Positions 19,867-28,613 of a stretch of 64,000 nucleotides of DNA are shown in pieces. Each line of letters opens with the position of its first letter. Positions within the stretch are counted from its first letter, which is position 1. Where the stretch lies: NCBI GenBank assembly GCA_017860295.1, contig JAFNAS010000006.1:114293-178292 (forward strand). The letters are read 5' to 3'. This DNA comes from Bacteroidota bacterium (lineage in GTDB: Bacteria > Bacteroidota > Bacteroidia > Bacteroidales > Paludibacteraceae). The notes below the pieces were generated by a model, which was not told the origin of the DNA, did no database searches, and saw nothing but the letters and a program-made list of their open reading frames with translations. Position numbers and translations under genes: made by a program.

Positions 19867-19956
19867 AATCTAATTTTTTTCAACACGAAGGCACAAAGAC
19901 ACAAACTGTAACCGCAACTATTATGGATTACGTGAGGTGACTTCGAGTCTTTGTGA

Positions 19957-21840
19957 TTATAATAATTTCGAGTTGAATTCTTTTAATGTATCCAGCACAT
20001 TCGATTTCACGTTGACGAAATACTCAATACCAACCGCTTTCAGATCGTCGGTGCAAGCAGGAGCGCCTGCTACCACGAAGAGCTTTTTGCCTGCAATGGC
20101 CTTGAATGCTGCAGGAGCGAGTTCTGCATATTCGTCATCGCTTGAACAAAGAACGATGATATCGGCACCTGCTTTTTCAGCGGCAGCGACACCTTCTTCT
20201 ATTGTTGCAAAGCCAAGGTTATCGATAATTTCGTAACCGGCGCAAGCAAAGAAGTTGCTCGAGAACTGAGCACGGGCCAAACGCATTGCCAAACTACCGA
20301 TAGTCAACATGAATACTTTAGGACGTTTACCCGATTTTTCGGTTTGCAAACGAAGTGCTTCGAAATCGCTGGCACCACGACTGAAGTTGAGCGCAGAGAC
20401 TTCATCATGCTTTTTACAGTCGCAATCAGCTTCTGTTTCAATCTTAGCGGCAGCCACTTCGTTAAAGTTAGGATACTGGTTAGAACCCAGCAACACTTCG
20501 CGACGGCTCGAAATAGCTTTGCGACGTTCTGTGTTGGTTGCGTTAATAGCGGCCTGAATGTTGCCTGCTTCCACCTCTGCAATAAAGCCACCTTTTGCTT
20601 CTACATCCAGAAAGAGTTTCCATGCCTGGTTAGCAATAGCTTCTGTGAGGTTTTCGAGATAATATGAACCGGCTGCAGGGTCAACAATCTTATCGAAGTG
20701 ACTCTCTTCTTTCAGCAACAACTGTTGGTTGCGGGCAATACGTTCCGAGAAATCATCCGATTCTTTGTATGCTGTATCAAAAGGCAATACGGTAAGAGAA
20801 TCGACACCGGCAAGAACAGCCGACATAGCTTCTGTCTGGGTACGGAGTAAATTTACATGAGCATCGAAAACGGTCATGTTCCATTCGGATGTCTGTGCAT
20901 GGATACGCATTTTGCCGCCACAACGCTCCAAACCGTCAGGTTGGTTGTTGGAGCAGGTACGCGGACATTTTTCACCGTAAGCAAATACAATGTTCGACCA
21001 CAAGAAACGTGCAGCGCGGAATTTGGCAATTTCCATGAAATAGTTGGAAGTTACGCCAAAGTTGAATTTGATTTTCTTTGAAATTACTTCAACGGTCAAA
21101 CCGGCTTCAACCAATTTTGCGATGATGTCGTTACCCCAGGCCAATGCATAACCAAGTTCCTGATAGATATAAGAACCTGCATTGTTGAGATAGAAAGGAT
21201 TTACACCAATAACGCGGAATTTAGGCAATACCAGCGATGCGTTGATGATGTCGACATATTGTTGAACAAGATTTTCAATTGCTTTGCCACGGGCCAATGA
21301 ACGGCCAACCAAGTCGAAGTTTACAGAACCGAATACCTTTTTAGGATCGGCACCGATTTTTTGTGCGTATGCAACAAAAATTTCTGTCAGTTTCACAGAA
21401 ACGGTAGCGCAGGTCTTGAAGTTAACTTCCACCGCTTCGATATCAATACCCTTTAACAAGGCGGCAATATTTTCGGCAGAAACTGCTTCACGTTCGATAA
21501 CGAAGCCAAGAGAAGTAACGCCTTTTGTCAGCAAATCGACTGCTTTTGCATTTGCAGCAGCCAGACAATCGTTGCAAACGTCGATATCCTGACGAACCAA
21601 CCAGCTATTATTAGCCTTGGTGCCACGAACATAAGGAAAATGACCGGGAGCTGAACCGGTTGTTTTCAGACCAGCCAGGTCTTCTTCACGGTGAAAAGGT
21701 TTGACGTTGAATCCTTCTTTGGTGCGCCAAACGAGCCTCTTTTCAAAGTCAGCCCCTTTGAGGTCGACAATTGCTTTGTCCATCCATTCCTGAGTTGACA
21801 CAGGAGGAAATTCGGAGAACAATTTTTGTTTGTTGCTCAT
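19957..21840 (-). CDS. mutA: Methylmalonyl-CoA mutase small subunit
   Basis: This 627-residue non-catalytic partner of MutB has the same barrel-plus-Rossmann layout. In the C-terminal domain the cobalamin-binding DxHxxG is absent: the matching stretch reads MLTIGSLAMRLARAQFSSNF. This is normal for the small subunit, which does not bind B12. The start is the ATG at 21840 (MSNKQKLFSEFPPVSTQEWM). It is the first gene of the mutAB pair. Confidence 0.96.
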   Translation of the reverse strand: MSNKQKLFSEFPPVSTQEWMDKAIVDLKGADFEKRLVWRTKEGFNVKPFHREEDLAGLKTTGSAPGHFPYVRGTKANNSWLVRQDIDVCNDCLAAANAKAVDLLTKGVTSLGFVIEREAVSAENIAALLKGIDIEAVEVNFKTCATVSVKLTEIFVAYAQKIGADPKKVFGSVNFDLVGRSLARGKAIENLVQQYVDIINASLVLPKFRVIGVNPFYLNNAGSYIYQELGYALAWGNDIIAKLVEAGLTVEVISKKIKFNFGVTSNYFMEIAKFRAARFLWSNIVFAYGEKCPRTCSNNQPDGLERCGGKMRIHAQTSEWNMTVFDAHVNLLRTQTEAMSAVLAGVDSLTVLPFDTAYKESDDFSERIARNQQLLLKEESHFDKIVDPAAGSYYLENLTEAIANQAWKLFLDVEAKGGFIAEVEAGNIQAAINATNTERRKAISSRREVLLGSNQYPNFNEVAAAKIETEADCDCKKHDEVSALNFSRGASDFEALRLQTEKSGKRPKVFMLTIGSLAMRLARAQFSSNFFACAGYEIIDNLGFATIEEGVAAAEKAGADIIVLCSSDDEYAELAPAAFKAIAGKKLFVVAGAPACTDDLKAVGIEYFVNVKSNVLDTLKEFNSKLL

Positions 21841-21916
21841 ACTTATTTGTTTAGTTATTGATAGATTGAATATTACGTTCTGTTTTGGATCAGCCGGAGT
21901 GCTGACAAAAGCAATG

Positions 21917-21924
21917 CAAATGTA
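21917..21924 (-). promoter_or_regulatory. Candidate -7 promoter element for mutAB
   Basis: The minus strand reads TACATTTG, matching TAnnTTTG, about 77 bases before the mutA ATG. A good -33 TTTG is not present at the usual distance. Confidence 0.35.
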
Positions 21925-22083
21925 CTATATTCTATTGATTTTTAGGAATATTCTTGCATAAAAATTGCTCTGTTTTCGAGAGTTTTATACCTGTTTGTAT
22001 AATTTACGAAACAGAAGCAAAAGGGAGGTAAATCTTTAGTTGTGTTTGTCTTAAAGATCGTCGGTTTTTTCTCTAAAAAAGAG

Positions 22084-22109
22084 GAAGCCGCCTCTTGCGA
22101 AGCGGCTTC
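22084..22109 (-). terminator. Terminator of the GAPDH gene
   Basis: GAAGCCGC (22084-22091) pairs with GCGGCTTC (22102-22109). On the minus strand the tail CTCTTTTTTTA follows, about 25 bases after the gap stop. Confidence 0.88.
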
Positions 22110-22130
22110 TCCATATATCTGAAAAACTGA

Positions 22131-23141
<1,011 letters not shown>

Positions 23142-23159
23142 TTAATGGTTCATTAAAAG

Positions 23160-23195
23160 TCGCACAAAGGTAGTGATTTTTTTTGTGCGAACAAT
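23160..23195 (-). promoter_or_regulatory. GAPDH promoter within an inverted repeat
   Basis: The minus-strand -7 element TACCTTTG covers 23165-23172, with ATTG at 23192-23195 as a weak -33. TCGCACAAA (23160-23168) and TTTGTGCGA (23182-23190) form a perfect 9-bp inverted repeat overlapping the -7 box, so a repressor site is possible. Confidence 0.5.
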
Positions 23196-23369
23196 GTTTT
23201 TATGTTACAAATTAAAGAATTATTTCTTCAATTTTCAACTATCTATATTTATGCACATTAGATGCAAAATAACGCTTCACAAAATCGACTATCCGAGGTC
23301 ATTTTCGTTTCTTTTTGACAACTCAAAAAAAGCGTGTAGTTTGCTTCCGTGTCTTCCGTTTTAATAAAT

Positions 23370-24494
23370 TCAGGCCAACACCTTTTTAAAGTGATTCAGA
23401 AAGAACTCTGCCTGCTGTTTTGTCAGACAAAGCGGCGGCAACAAACGAATGACATTGGTTCCACTGGCGCCCGTAAACACCTTTTCGTCAAAGAGTAAAC
23501 GTCGACGAATATCGACTGCCGAATTTTCAAACTCGATACCTATCATCAGACCGCGTCCACGCACCTCTTTAATACCAGGAATCTGCTTCAATTCAGCCAT
23601 CAGGAATGCCCCAACCTCAGCTGCATTTTCAACCAGTTTTTCATCTTCCATCACTTCGAGTACCGCCAAAGCAGCCACACAAGCCAGGTGATTTCCTCCG
23701 AACGTTGTTCCCAACTGCCCATGAACCGCCTTAAACTTCGGAGCAATCAGCACAGCCCCGATCGGGAAACCGTTTCCAATGCCTTTTGCCACCGTAATCA
23801 TATCGGGACGAATACCGGCATACTGATGCGCAAAGAATTTTCCGCTGCGCCCGTAACCCGACTGAATCTCATCCAGAATTAACACAGTATCGGTTTCGTC
23901 GCAAACCTGACGCAACTGTTTCAGAAAATTATCATCGGGAATGCGAATGCCACCAACGCCCTGAATACCTTCGATAATCACCGAACTCACATCGCCTTTG
24001 GCCAGTTCGGCTTTTACGGCATCAATATCGTTCAGCGGAAGAAATGTCACCTCCATTCCGCTATTGACGGGAGCTACAATTTTGGGATTATCGGTAACCC
24101 GAACGGCTGCCGAAGTCCGCCCATGAAAGCTTTTGCCGAACGAAACGATTCGCTTCTTTCCGTTGTAAAAAGAGGCCAGTTTCAAAGCATTTTCATTGGC
24201 TTCGGCACCTGTATTTATCATAAACAGGCTATAATCTTCGTAGCCGGATGCTTTACCCAGCTTTTCGGCCAACTGCACCTGCAGGCTATTCTGCACCGAG
24301 TTGGAATAAAAGCCCAGTTTATTCAACTGTTCGGTTACCCGTTGCACATAATGCGGATGGGTATGTCCGATCGAAATGACGGCATGACCACCATAAAGGT
24401 CGAGGTATTTGTTACCCTGCGCATCGTAGGTGTAACACCCTTCTCCTTTTACAATTTCTATATCGAAAAGAGGATATACGTCGAATGGTTTCAT
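23370..24494 (-). CDS. argD: Acetylornithine aminotransferase-like class III aminotransferase
   Basis: This PLP-dependent enzyme of 374 residues is of the ArgD/OAT group. Visible features are YLDLYGGHAVISIGHTHP, the pyridoxal pocket NTGAEANENALKLA, VIIEGIQGVGG, LDEIQSGYGRSG and the Schiff-base lysine near 236 in TVAKGIGNGFPIGA. The likely reaction is N-acetylornithine plus 2-oxoglutarate in arginine synthesis. In Bacteroidetes the pathway uses succinylated intermediates, so succinylornithine is an alternative substrate. It lies 62 bases after rpiB, with a 28-bp palindrome between. Confidence 0.87.
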   Translation of the reverse strand: MKPFDVYPLFDIEIVKGEGCYTYDAQGNKYLDLYGGHAVISIGHTHPHYVQRVTEQLNKLGFYSNSVQNSLQVQLAEKLGKASGYEDYSLFMINTGAEANENALKLASFYNGKKRIVSFGKSFHGRTSAAVRVTDNPKIVAPVNSGMEVTFLPLNDIDAVKAELAKGDVSSVIIEGIQGVGGIRIPDDNFLKQLRQVCDETDTVLILDEIQSGYGRSGKFFAHQYAGIRPDMITVAKGIGNGFPIGAVLIAPKFKAVHGQLGTTFGGNHLACVAALAVLEVMEDEKLVENAAEVGAFLMAELKQIPGIKEVRGRGLMIGIEFENSAVDIRRRLLFDEKVFTGASGTNVIRLLPPLCLTKQQAEFFLNHFKKVLA

Positions 24495-24518
24495 CTAAAA
24501 AATATTTTCGTTTGTATA

Positions 24519-24546
24519 GTAAAGACACACGGCCGTGTGTCTTTAC
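24519..24546. repeat. Perfect 28-bp palindrome between argD and rpiB
   Basis: The arm GTAAAGACACACGG (24519-24532) is followed directly by its exact complement to 24546. This is the longest perfect palindrome I saw in the window. It lies in the 62-base gap between rpiB and argD. The run after it on the minus strand is not T-rich enough for a clear terminator. Confidence 0.8.
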
Positions 24547-24556
24547 GGGATTGGGA

Positions 24557-25003
24557 TCAACACGGAATTTTGTCGATGCGGGTTTGGTGGCGACCGCCTT
24601 CAAAATCGGTGGTCAGAAAAATACGTACCATTTCGATAGCCTCTTCGTCCGTAATAAAGCGACCCGGAAGCGAAAGAATATTGGCATTGTTGTGTTGGCG
24701 GGCAAGTGCAGCCAGTTCTGGTTTCCAGCAAAGCGCGCCACGAATTCCCTGATGTTTATTGACAGTAATATTGATTCCGTTACCGCTTCCGCAAATAGCA
24801 ATACCCAAGTCGTATTCTCCTTTTTCGACAGCAATTGCCAGCGGATGTCCATAATCGGCATAGTCGGTACTTGCCGTTGAATCGGTACCAAAATCGTGCA
24901 ACTCGGCCACCTGATCAACTAACCATTCGGCAACAGCGCCTTTGCGTTCGAAGCCTGCATGGTCGGAAGCAATTCCAATTTTCAGTTCGTTTAAAGGTTT
25001 CAT
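24557..25003 (-). CDS. rpiB: Ribose-5-phosphate isomerase B
   Basis: The enzyme interconverts ribose 5-phosphate and ribulose 5-phosphate. The 148-residue protein matches the RpiB/LacAB fold: KIGIASDHAGFERKG at the N-terminus, DYADYGHPLA, and the catalytic cysteine near residue 70 in GIAICGSGNGINITVNK. NNANILSLPGRFI is the phosphate-side motif. It lies between thiL and argD on the same strand and complements the arabinose route, which ends in pentose phosphates. Confidence 0.96.
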   Translation of the reverse strand: MKPLNELKIGIASDHAGFERKGAVAEWLVDQVAELHDFGTDSTASTDYADYGHPLAIAVEKGEYDLGIAICGSGNGINITVNKHQGIRGALCWKPELAALARQHNNANILSLPGRFITDEEAIEMVRIFLTTDFEGGRHQTRIDKIPC

Positions 25004-25010
25004 TTCTTAT

Positions 25011-25044
25011 AGTAGTTAGTAGTGAGGAGTTAGTAGTCAGTAGA
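25011..25044. repeat. AGTAGT-type intergenic repeat
   Basis: TAGTAGTTAGTAGTGAGGAG followed by TTAGTAGTCAGTAG lies just upstream of the rpiB ATG. It is the same simple-sequence family as at 7611-7702. Confidence 0.65.
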
Positions 25045-25083
25045 TATCTGCATTACTCCACACTCTTTTAATTCTGCTTAATT

Positions 25084-26118
25084 TCAAATTGCATCATTAA
25101 TATTCCAGCCCTGGGCTTTGATGGGGAATTCCTGTCCGTCGCGGGTTATCAAGGCACAACCCAGATCTTCTTTGGCTATATATCCGATTACTTTTACCCC
25201 TTCGATAGCAACCACCTCATCGTGCCTCGATGCCGGAACGGTAAACAGCAGTTCGTAATCTTCGCCTCCGTTCATGGCGGCGGTAGTCAGGTTCATATTG
25301 AGCTCTTCGGCCATCACGGCCGTCTGATAATCGATCGGCAAGCGCTCTTCGTAAATGCGGCATCCTTTTTTGCTTTGAGTACAAATATGAAGAATGTCAG
25401 ACGACAAACCATCCGAAATATCGATCATTGAAGTAGGCACAATATTTTTAGCAGCAAGGGCTTCGATAATCTCTTTTCTGGCTTCGGGCTTCAGTTGACG
25501 TTCGAGCAGATAATCCTTTCCCTTGAAGTCGGGTTGAAAATCCTCCTGCCCGCTAAAGGCTATTTTTTCGCGTTCGAGCAGTTGCAATCCCATGTAGGCC
25601 GCACCCAGATCGCCGCTTACGCAAAGAATATCGTTTTCGTTTGCCGTATTTCGGTAAACGACTTTGTCGGAATCAGCTTCGCCCACACAAGTGATAGAAA
25701 CGGCCAATCCGGTCACTGAAGCTGAAGTATCACCTCCCACCAAATCGACGCCGTAACGTTCGCAGGCAAGTTTGATACCAGCATAAAAGTCATCGATATC
25801 TTCCACCGAGAAACGTTTGGAGATTCCCAGCGAGACCGTCAACTGCTTCGGGGCTCCGTTCATTGCATAAATATCGGAAAAATTGACCACGGCAGCTTTA
25901 TAGCCCAAATGTTTCAGGGGGACGTAAACCAGATCGAAATGAATCCCCTCGAGCAACAGATCGGTAGTCACCAGCACCTTCTTATCGGGATACGACAACA
26001 CAGCAGCATCGTCCCCTACCCCTTTTTCGGTCGACGGATTGGTTATTTGAAACTGTTTGGTAAGATGATCGATCAGCCCGAACTCTCCAAGAGTTGCTAT
26101 TTCTGTACGTTGCGGCAT
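25084..26118 (-). CDS. thiL: Thiamine-monophosphate kinase
   Basis: The enzyme phosphorylates thiamine monophosphate to the active cofactor thiamine pyrophosphate. The 344-residue protein is of the PurM-like ATP-binding fold. It has GEFGLIDHLTKQF, GVGDDAAVLSYPDKKVLVTT (aspartates for magnesium), the family motif LVGGDTSASVTGLAVSITC and the later MIDISDGLSSDI. NGGEDYELLF is the C-terminal signature. No other thiamine gene is next to it. The promoter candidate upstream is good, so it may head an rpiB-argD transcript. Confidence 0.95.
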   Translation of the reverse strand: MPQRTEIATLGEFGLIDHLTKQFQITNPSTEKGVGDDAAVLSYPDKKVLVTTDLLLEGIHFDLVYVPLKHLGYKAAVVNFSDIYAMNGAPKQLTVSLGISKRFSVEDIDDFYAGIKLACERYGVDLVGGDTSASVTGLAVSITCVGEADSDKVVYRNTANENDILCVSGDLGAAYMGLQLLEREKIAFSGQEDFQPDFKGKDYLLERQLKPEARKEIIEALAAKNIVPTSMIDISDGLSSDILHICTQSKKGCRIYEERLPIDYQTAVMAEELNMNLTTAAMNGGEDYELLFTVPASRHDEVVAIEGVKVIGYIAKEDLGCALITRDGQEFPIKAQGWNINDAI

Positions 26119-26225
26119 AAATTATGTTAGGACAAAAAGTAAAGCACAAAGAATAAAGACAAATGGCAGATAAGTATCCTGCAAACAGGATCAAAGCGCA
26201 TTTTATTATTTCTAAAAATAGATTG

Positions 26226-26260
26226 CAAAGGTACGATAATCCCTGCTGATTAACAACAAA
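26226..26260 (-). promoter_or_regulatory. Candidate promoter for thiL
   Basis: The minus strand has TACCTTTG (26226-26233) and TTTG (26257-26260). The spacing is 23 bases, slightly longer than usual; a weaker GTTG at 26254-26257 would give 20. Confidence 0.45.
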
Positions 26261-26315
26261 AAAGCACTATTTGAAAGAATCTGCCGGGTTCCATATTCAC
26301 CTAAAATACAATAAG

Positions 26316-26351
26316 AAAAACGGGCAAAGCACTGCTGCATCACCCGTTTTC
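26316..26351 (-). terminator. Terminator after ppnP
   Basis: AAAACGGG (26317-26324) pairs with CCCGTTTT (26343-26350). On the minus strand the stem is followed by a T-rich stretch, about 25 bases after the ppnP stop. Confidence 0.8.
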
Positions 26352-26373
26352 AAATATTTATGCAATTTGCCGG

Positions 26374-26655
26374 TTATTTATACAAACACAAATAGGGGGT
26401 ATCTTCTTTTGCGATAACTTTGAACTTCACGTCCTTCGGAACCACAAAACTTTCGAACTTTTTGTAGGTTTTCCACTCCGTTTCACCCGGTAGCTGAATG
26501 GTCAACTGACCCGAAATAACAGTCATAATCTCGATTGTTGCCGTACCGAACTCATACTCGCCTGCGGCCATTACCCCGACGGTGGCTTTACCCTCAGCCG
26601 ACTCCAATGCGATGGAAACCACCTCTCCATCGAAATACTGATTTGTTTTGAACAT
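26374..26655 (-). CDS. ppnP: Pyrimidine/purine nucleoside phosphorylase (PpnP, DUF1255)
   Basis: This 93-residue single-domain cupin protein cleaves nucleosides with phosphate to base and pentose 1-phosphate. Family features are YFDGEVVSIALE, TVGVMAAGEYEFGTA, the conserved GQLTIQLPGETEWKTYK and FVVPKDVKFKV. Length equals that of the family. The gene stands alone with its own terminator. A -7 match (TATCTTTG on the minus strand) lies at 26708-26715. Confidence 0.93.
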   Translation of the reverse strand: MFKTNQYFDGEVVSIALESAEGKATVGVMAAGEYEFGTATIEIMTVISGQLTIQLPGETEWKTYKKFESFVVPKDVKFKVIAKEDTPYLCLYK

Positions 26656-26793
26656 AAATAAAAAGGATTATAAATTGATTGTTTAAAAGTCTCGCATTAA
26701 AGATGCACAAAGATACGCAAATTTCAAACCGACCATAAGCCCCGAACCGGTTCTTATCATTCTTTTGGCTTCAGGCAGATCTCTTTTTTAAAA

Positions 26794-26960
26794 AGGAATG
26801 TTCCTTTTGCTTACAGGCACTTTCCCGAGACAAAAAGGAATGTTCCTTTTCCTTTCGGGAACATTCCCGAAAGGAAAAGGCATTTGCCCGAAGCCTTGGG
26901 GTAAGTTCCTTTTTAAAAAAGGAAGATGCCCGAAACAATTAGGAACTTCCCTTTTTGCAA
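26794..26960. repeat. 21-bp (seven-codon) degenerate minisatellite
   Basis: About eight diverged 21-bp units stand in tandem. Read on the minus strand they give heptads of the form (F/K)(G/R)x(L/V/I/M)Pxx, for example KREVPNC, FGHLPFL, KRNLPQG, FGQMPFP, FGNVPER, KRNIPFC, LGKVPVS. The plus strand is also open and gives units such as KGMFLFL and SGTFPKG. No ribosome site or known domain is present, so I list it as a repeat and not as a gene. It lies between ppnP and the uxaA terminator. Confidence 0.75.
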
Positions 26961-26982
26961 TAGCATCGACCCCCGACAAAAA

Positions 26983-27016
26983 AAGACGCGACTAAGAATA
27001 AATTCCGTCGCGTCTT
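26983..27016 (-). terminator. Terminator of the uxa operon
   Basis: AAGACGCGAC (26983-26992) and GTCGCGTCTT (27007-27016) form a perfect 10-bp stem with a 14-base loop. A TTTTTTT run follows on the minus strand, just after the uxaA stop. Confidence 0.92.
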
Positions 27017-27039
27017 CCCATCATTTATCAAACGAACAC

Positions 27040-28533
27040 TTACAAAGTAACTCCCGTTTTGAATATAGAAATCTCGCGGAAGTTCTTCTTTTCCGTATTT
27101 ACCTTCTCGCCATTAGCCACTTTCAGAATGTACTCGATGAAACGTTCTTTCAGTTCGTCCATCGACACTCCTTCGAGCAATACCCCTGCATTGAAATCGA
27201 TCCAGAGAGGTTTATTGGCTGCCAGCGTTGAGTTAGTAGAAATTTTCATTGTAGGCACAAAACTGCCGAACGGTGTGCCACGACCGGTGGTAAACAACAC
27301 CATGTGACATCCGGCAGCACCCAGAGCCGTACTTGCTACCAGGTCATTGCCCGGTGCACTCAGTAGGTTCAAGCCGTCTGTTTTGATACGGTCTCCGTAT
27401 TTCAACACATCGTGAACCACCGCAGCGCCGCATTTTTGGGTACAGCCCAGCGATTTTTCCTCCAACGTGGAGATACCACCGGCTTTGTTACCCGGCGACG
27501 GGTTTTCATATACCGGTTGGTTATTCTGAATAAAATATTCTTTGAAATCGTTTATCAGATGTACCGTTTTATCGAACAAATCAGTAGTGGCACATCGGTT
27601 CATCAGAATGGTTTCGGCACCGAACATTTCGGGCACCTCGGTCAGCACAGTGGTACCGCCCTGAGCCACCAAAAAGTCGGAGAACACACCCAGCAACGGA
27701 TTGGCCGTAATACCGGAGAAACCGTCGGAACCGCCGCATTTCAACCCCACACGCAGGCTCGACAGAGGCACCTCTTCGCGTACATCTTCGCTCACCTTAT
27801 CATAGAGTTGACGCAACAGTTTCATTCCCTCTTCCAATTCGTCGCCAGCAATTTTCTGGGTTTCCATAAACAAGACACGCTCTGTGTCGTAGTCACCCAG
27901 AAATTCGCGAAACGCAGCCGGCTGGTTGTTTTCACAACCCAACCCTACTACCAGCACGCCACCCGCATTGGGATGGAGCACCATGTCGCGAAGAATCTTG
28001 CGGGTATTTTCGTGGTCGTCGCCCAACTGAGAGCAACCGTAGTTGTGTGGAAATGCCACAATGGCATCCACACCTTGACTTCCTGTTTCGCTACGCAAAT
28101 CTTCGGCCAACTGGTTGATGATACCGTTCACACAACCCACAGTAGGAATAATCCATATTTCGTTACGGATACCCACTTCGCCGTTTTTGCGTTTGAAACC
28201 TTTGAATGTAAGGTTACGGTTCGGAATATTCAGTTCGACATGCTTCGGATGATATTCGTAATCGAGAACACCATCCAGATTTGTCTTAATCTTCTTTTCG
28301 TTCACCCATTCGCCTGCTTCAATGGCAACAATGGCATGGCCGATAGAGTAACCGTACTTCACCACGTGATCGTTTACCGAAAAAGAGGTCAACGCCACTT
28401 TGTGACCGGCAGGCACTGTCTGTTTCACCGTAACGGTTTTGCCATCCACCTGAATGGTTTCACCTTCTGGAAGCTCGGCAATTGCCACCGCTACATTATC
28501 GGCATGATTTATTTTCAAATATTGAGTAGTCAT
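27040..28533 (-). CDS. uxaA: Altronate dehydratase
   Basis: The enzyme dehydrates D-altronate to 2-keto-3-deoxygluconate, the last step specific to galacturonate. The 497-residue protein has the N-terminal SAF-type domain (about 1-95) and the larger iron-dependent dehydratase part with GVRNEIWIIPTVGCVNGIIN, VAFPHNYGCSQLGDD and LRVGLKCGGSDGFSGI. Conserved cysteines lie in these motifs and in KSLGCTQKCGAA. It follows uxaB by 80 bases on the same strand. Confidence 0.95.
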   Translation of the reverse strand: MTTQYLKINHADNVAVAIAELPEGETIQVDGKTVTVKQTVPAGHKVALTSFSVNDHVVKYGYSIGHAIVAIEAGEWVNEKKIKTNLDGVLDYEYHPKHVELNIPNRNLTFKGFKRKNGEVGIRNEIWIIPTVGCVNGIINQLAEDLRSETGSQGVDAIVAFPHNYGCSQLGDDHENTRKILRDMVLHPNAGGVLVVGLGCENNQPAAFREFLGDYDTERVLFMETQKIAGDELEEGMKLLRQLYDKVSEDVREEVPLSSLRVGLKCGGSDGFSGITANPLLGVFSDFLVAQGGTTVLTEVPEMFGAETILMNRCATTDLFDKTVHLINDFKEYFIQNNQPVYENPSPGNKAGGISTLEEKSLGCTQKCGAAVVHDVLKYGDRIKTDGLNLLSAPGNDLVASTALGAAGCHMVLFTTGRGTPFGSFVPTMKISTNSTLAANKPLWIDFNAGVLLEGVSMDELKERFIEYILKVANGEKVNTEKKNFREISIFKTGVTL

Positions 28534-28613
28534 AATTCAAGATTATAGAACAAAGACAAAAGAGCAAAGACAATCTGCTACCTTTTGGATTCCAGGCTCT
28601 TGTGCCTTACTTA

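Noticed and set aside
26794..26960. CRISPR array
   Set aside because: The units are contiguous and diverged with no unique spacers, and no cas gene is in the window.
26788..26995. Two overlapping frames in the 21-bp repeat as real genes
   Set aside because: Both arise from the repeat itself; no ribosome site or promoter could be tied to either. Kept as a repeat and a finding.
27412..28548. Long open frame on the plus strand (378 codons) opposite uxaA
   Set aside because: It lies fully antisense to an intact uxaA, has a histidine- and phenylalanine-rich composition typical of mirror frames, and shows no domain.
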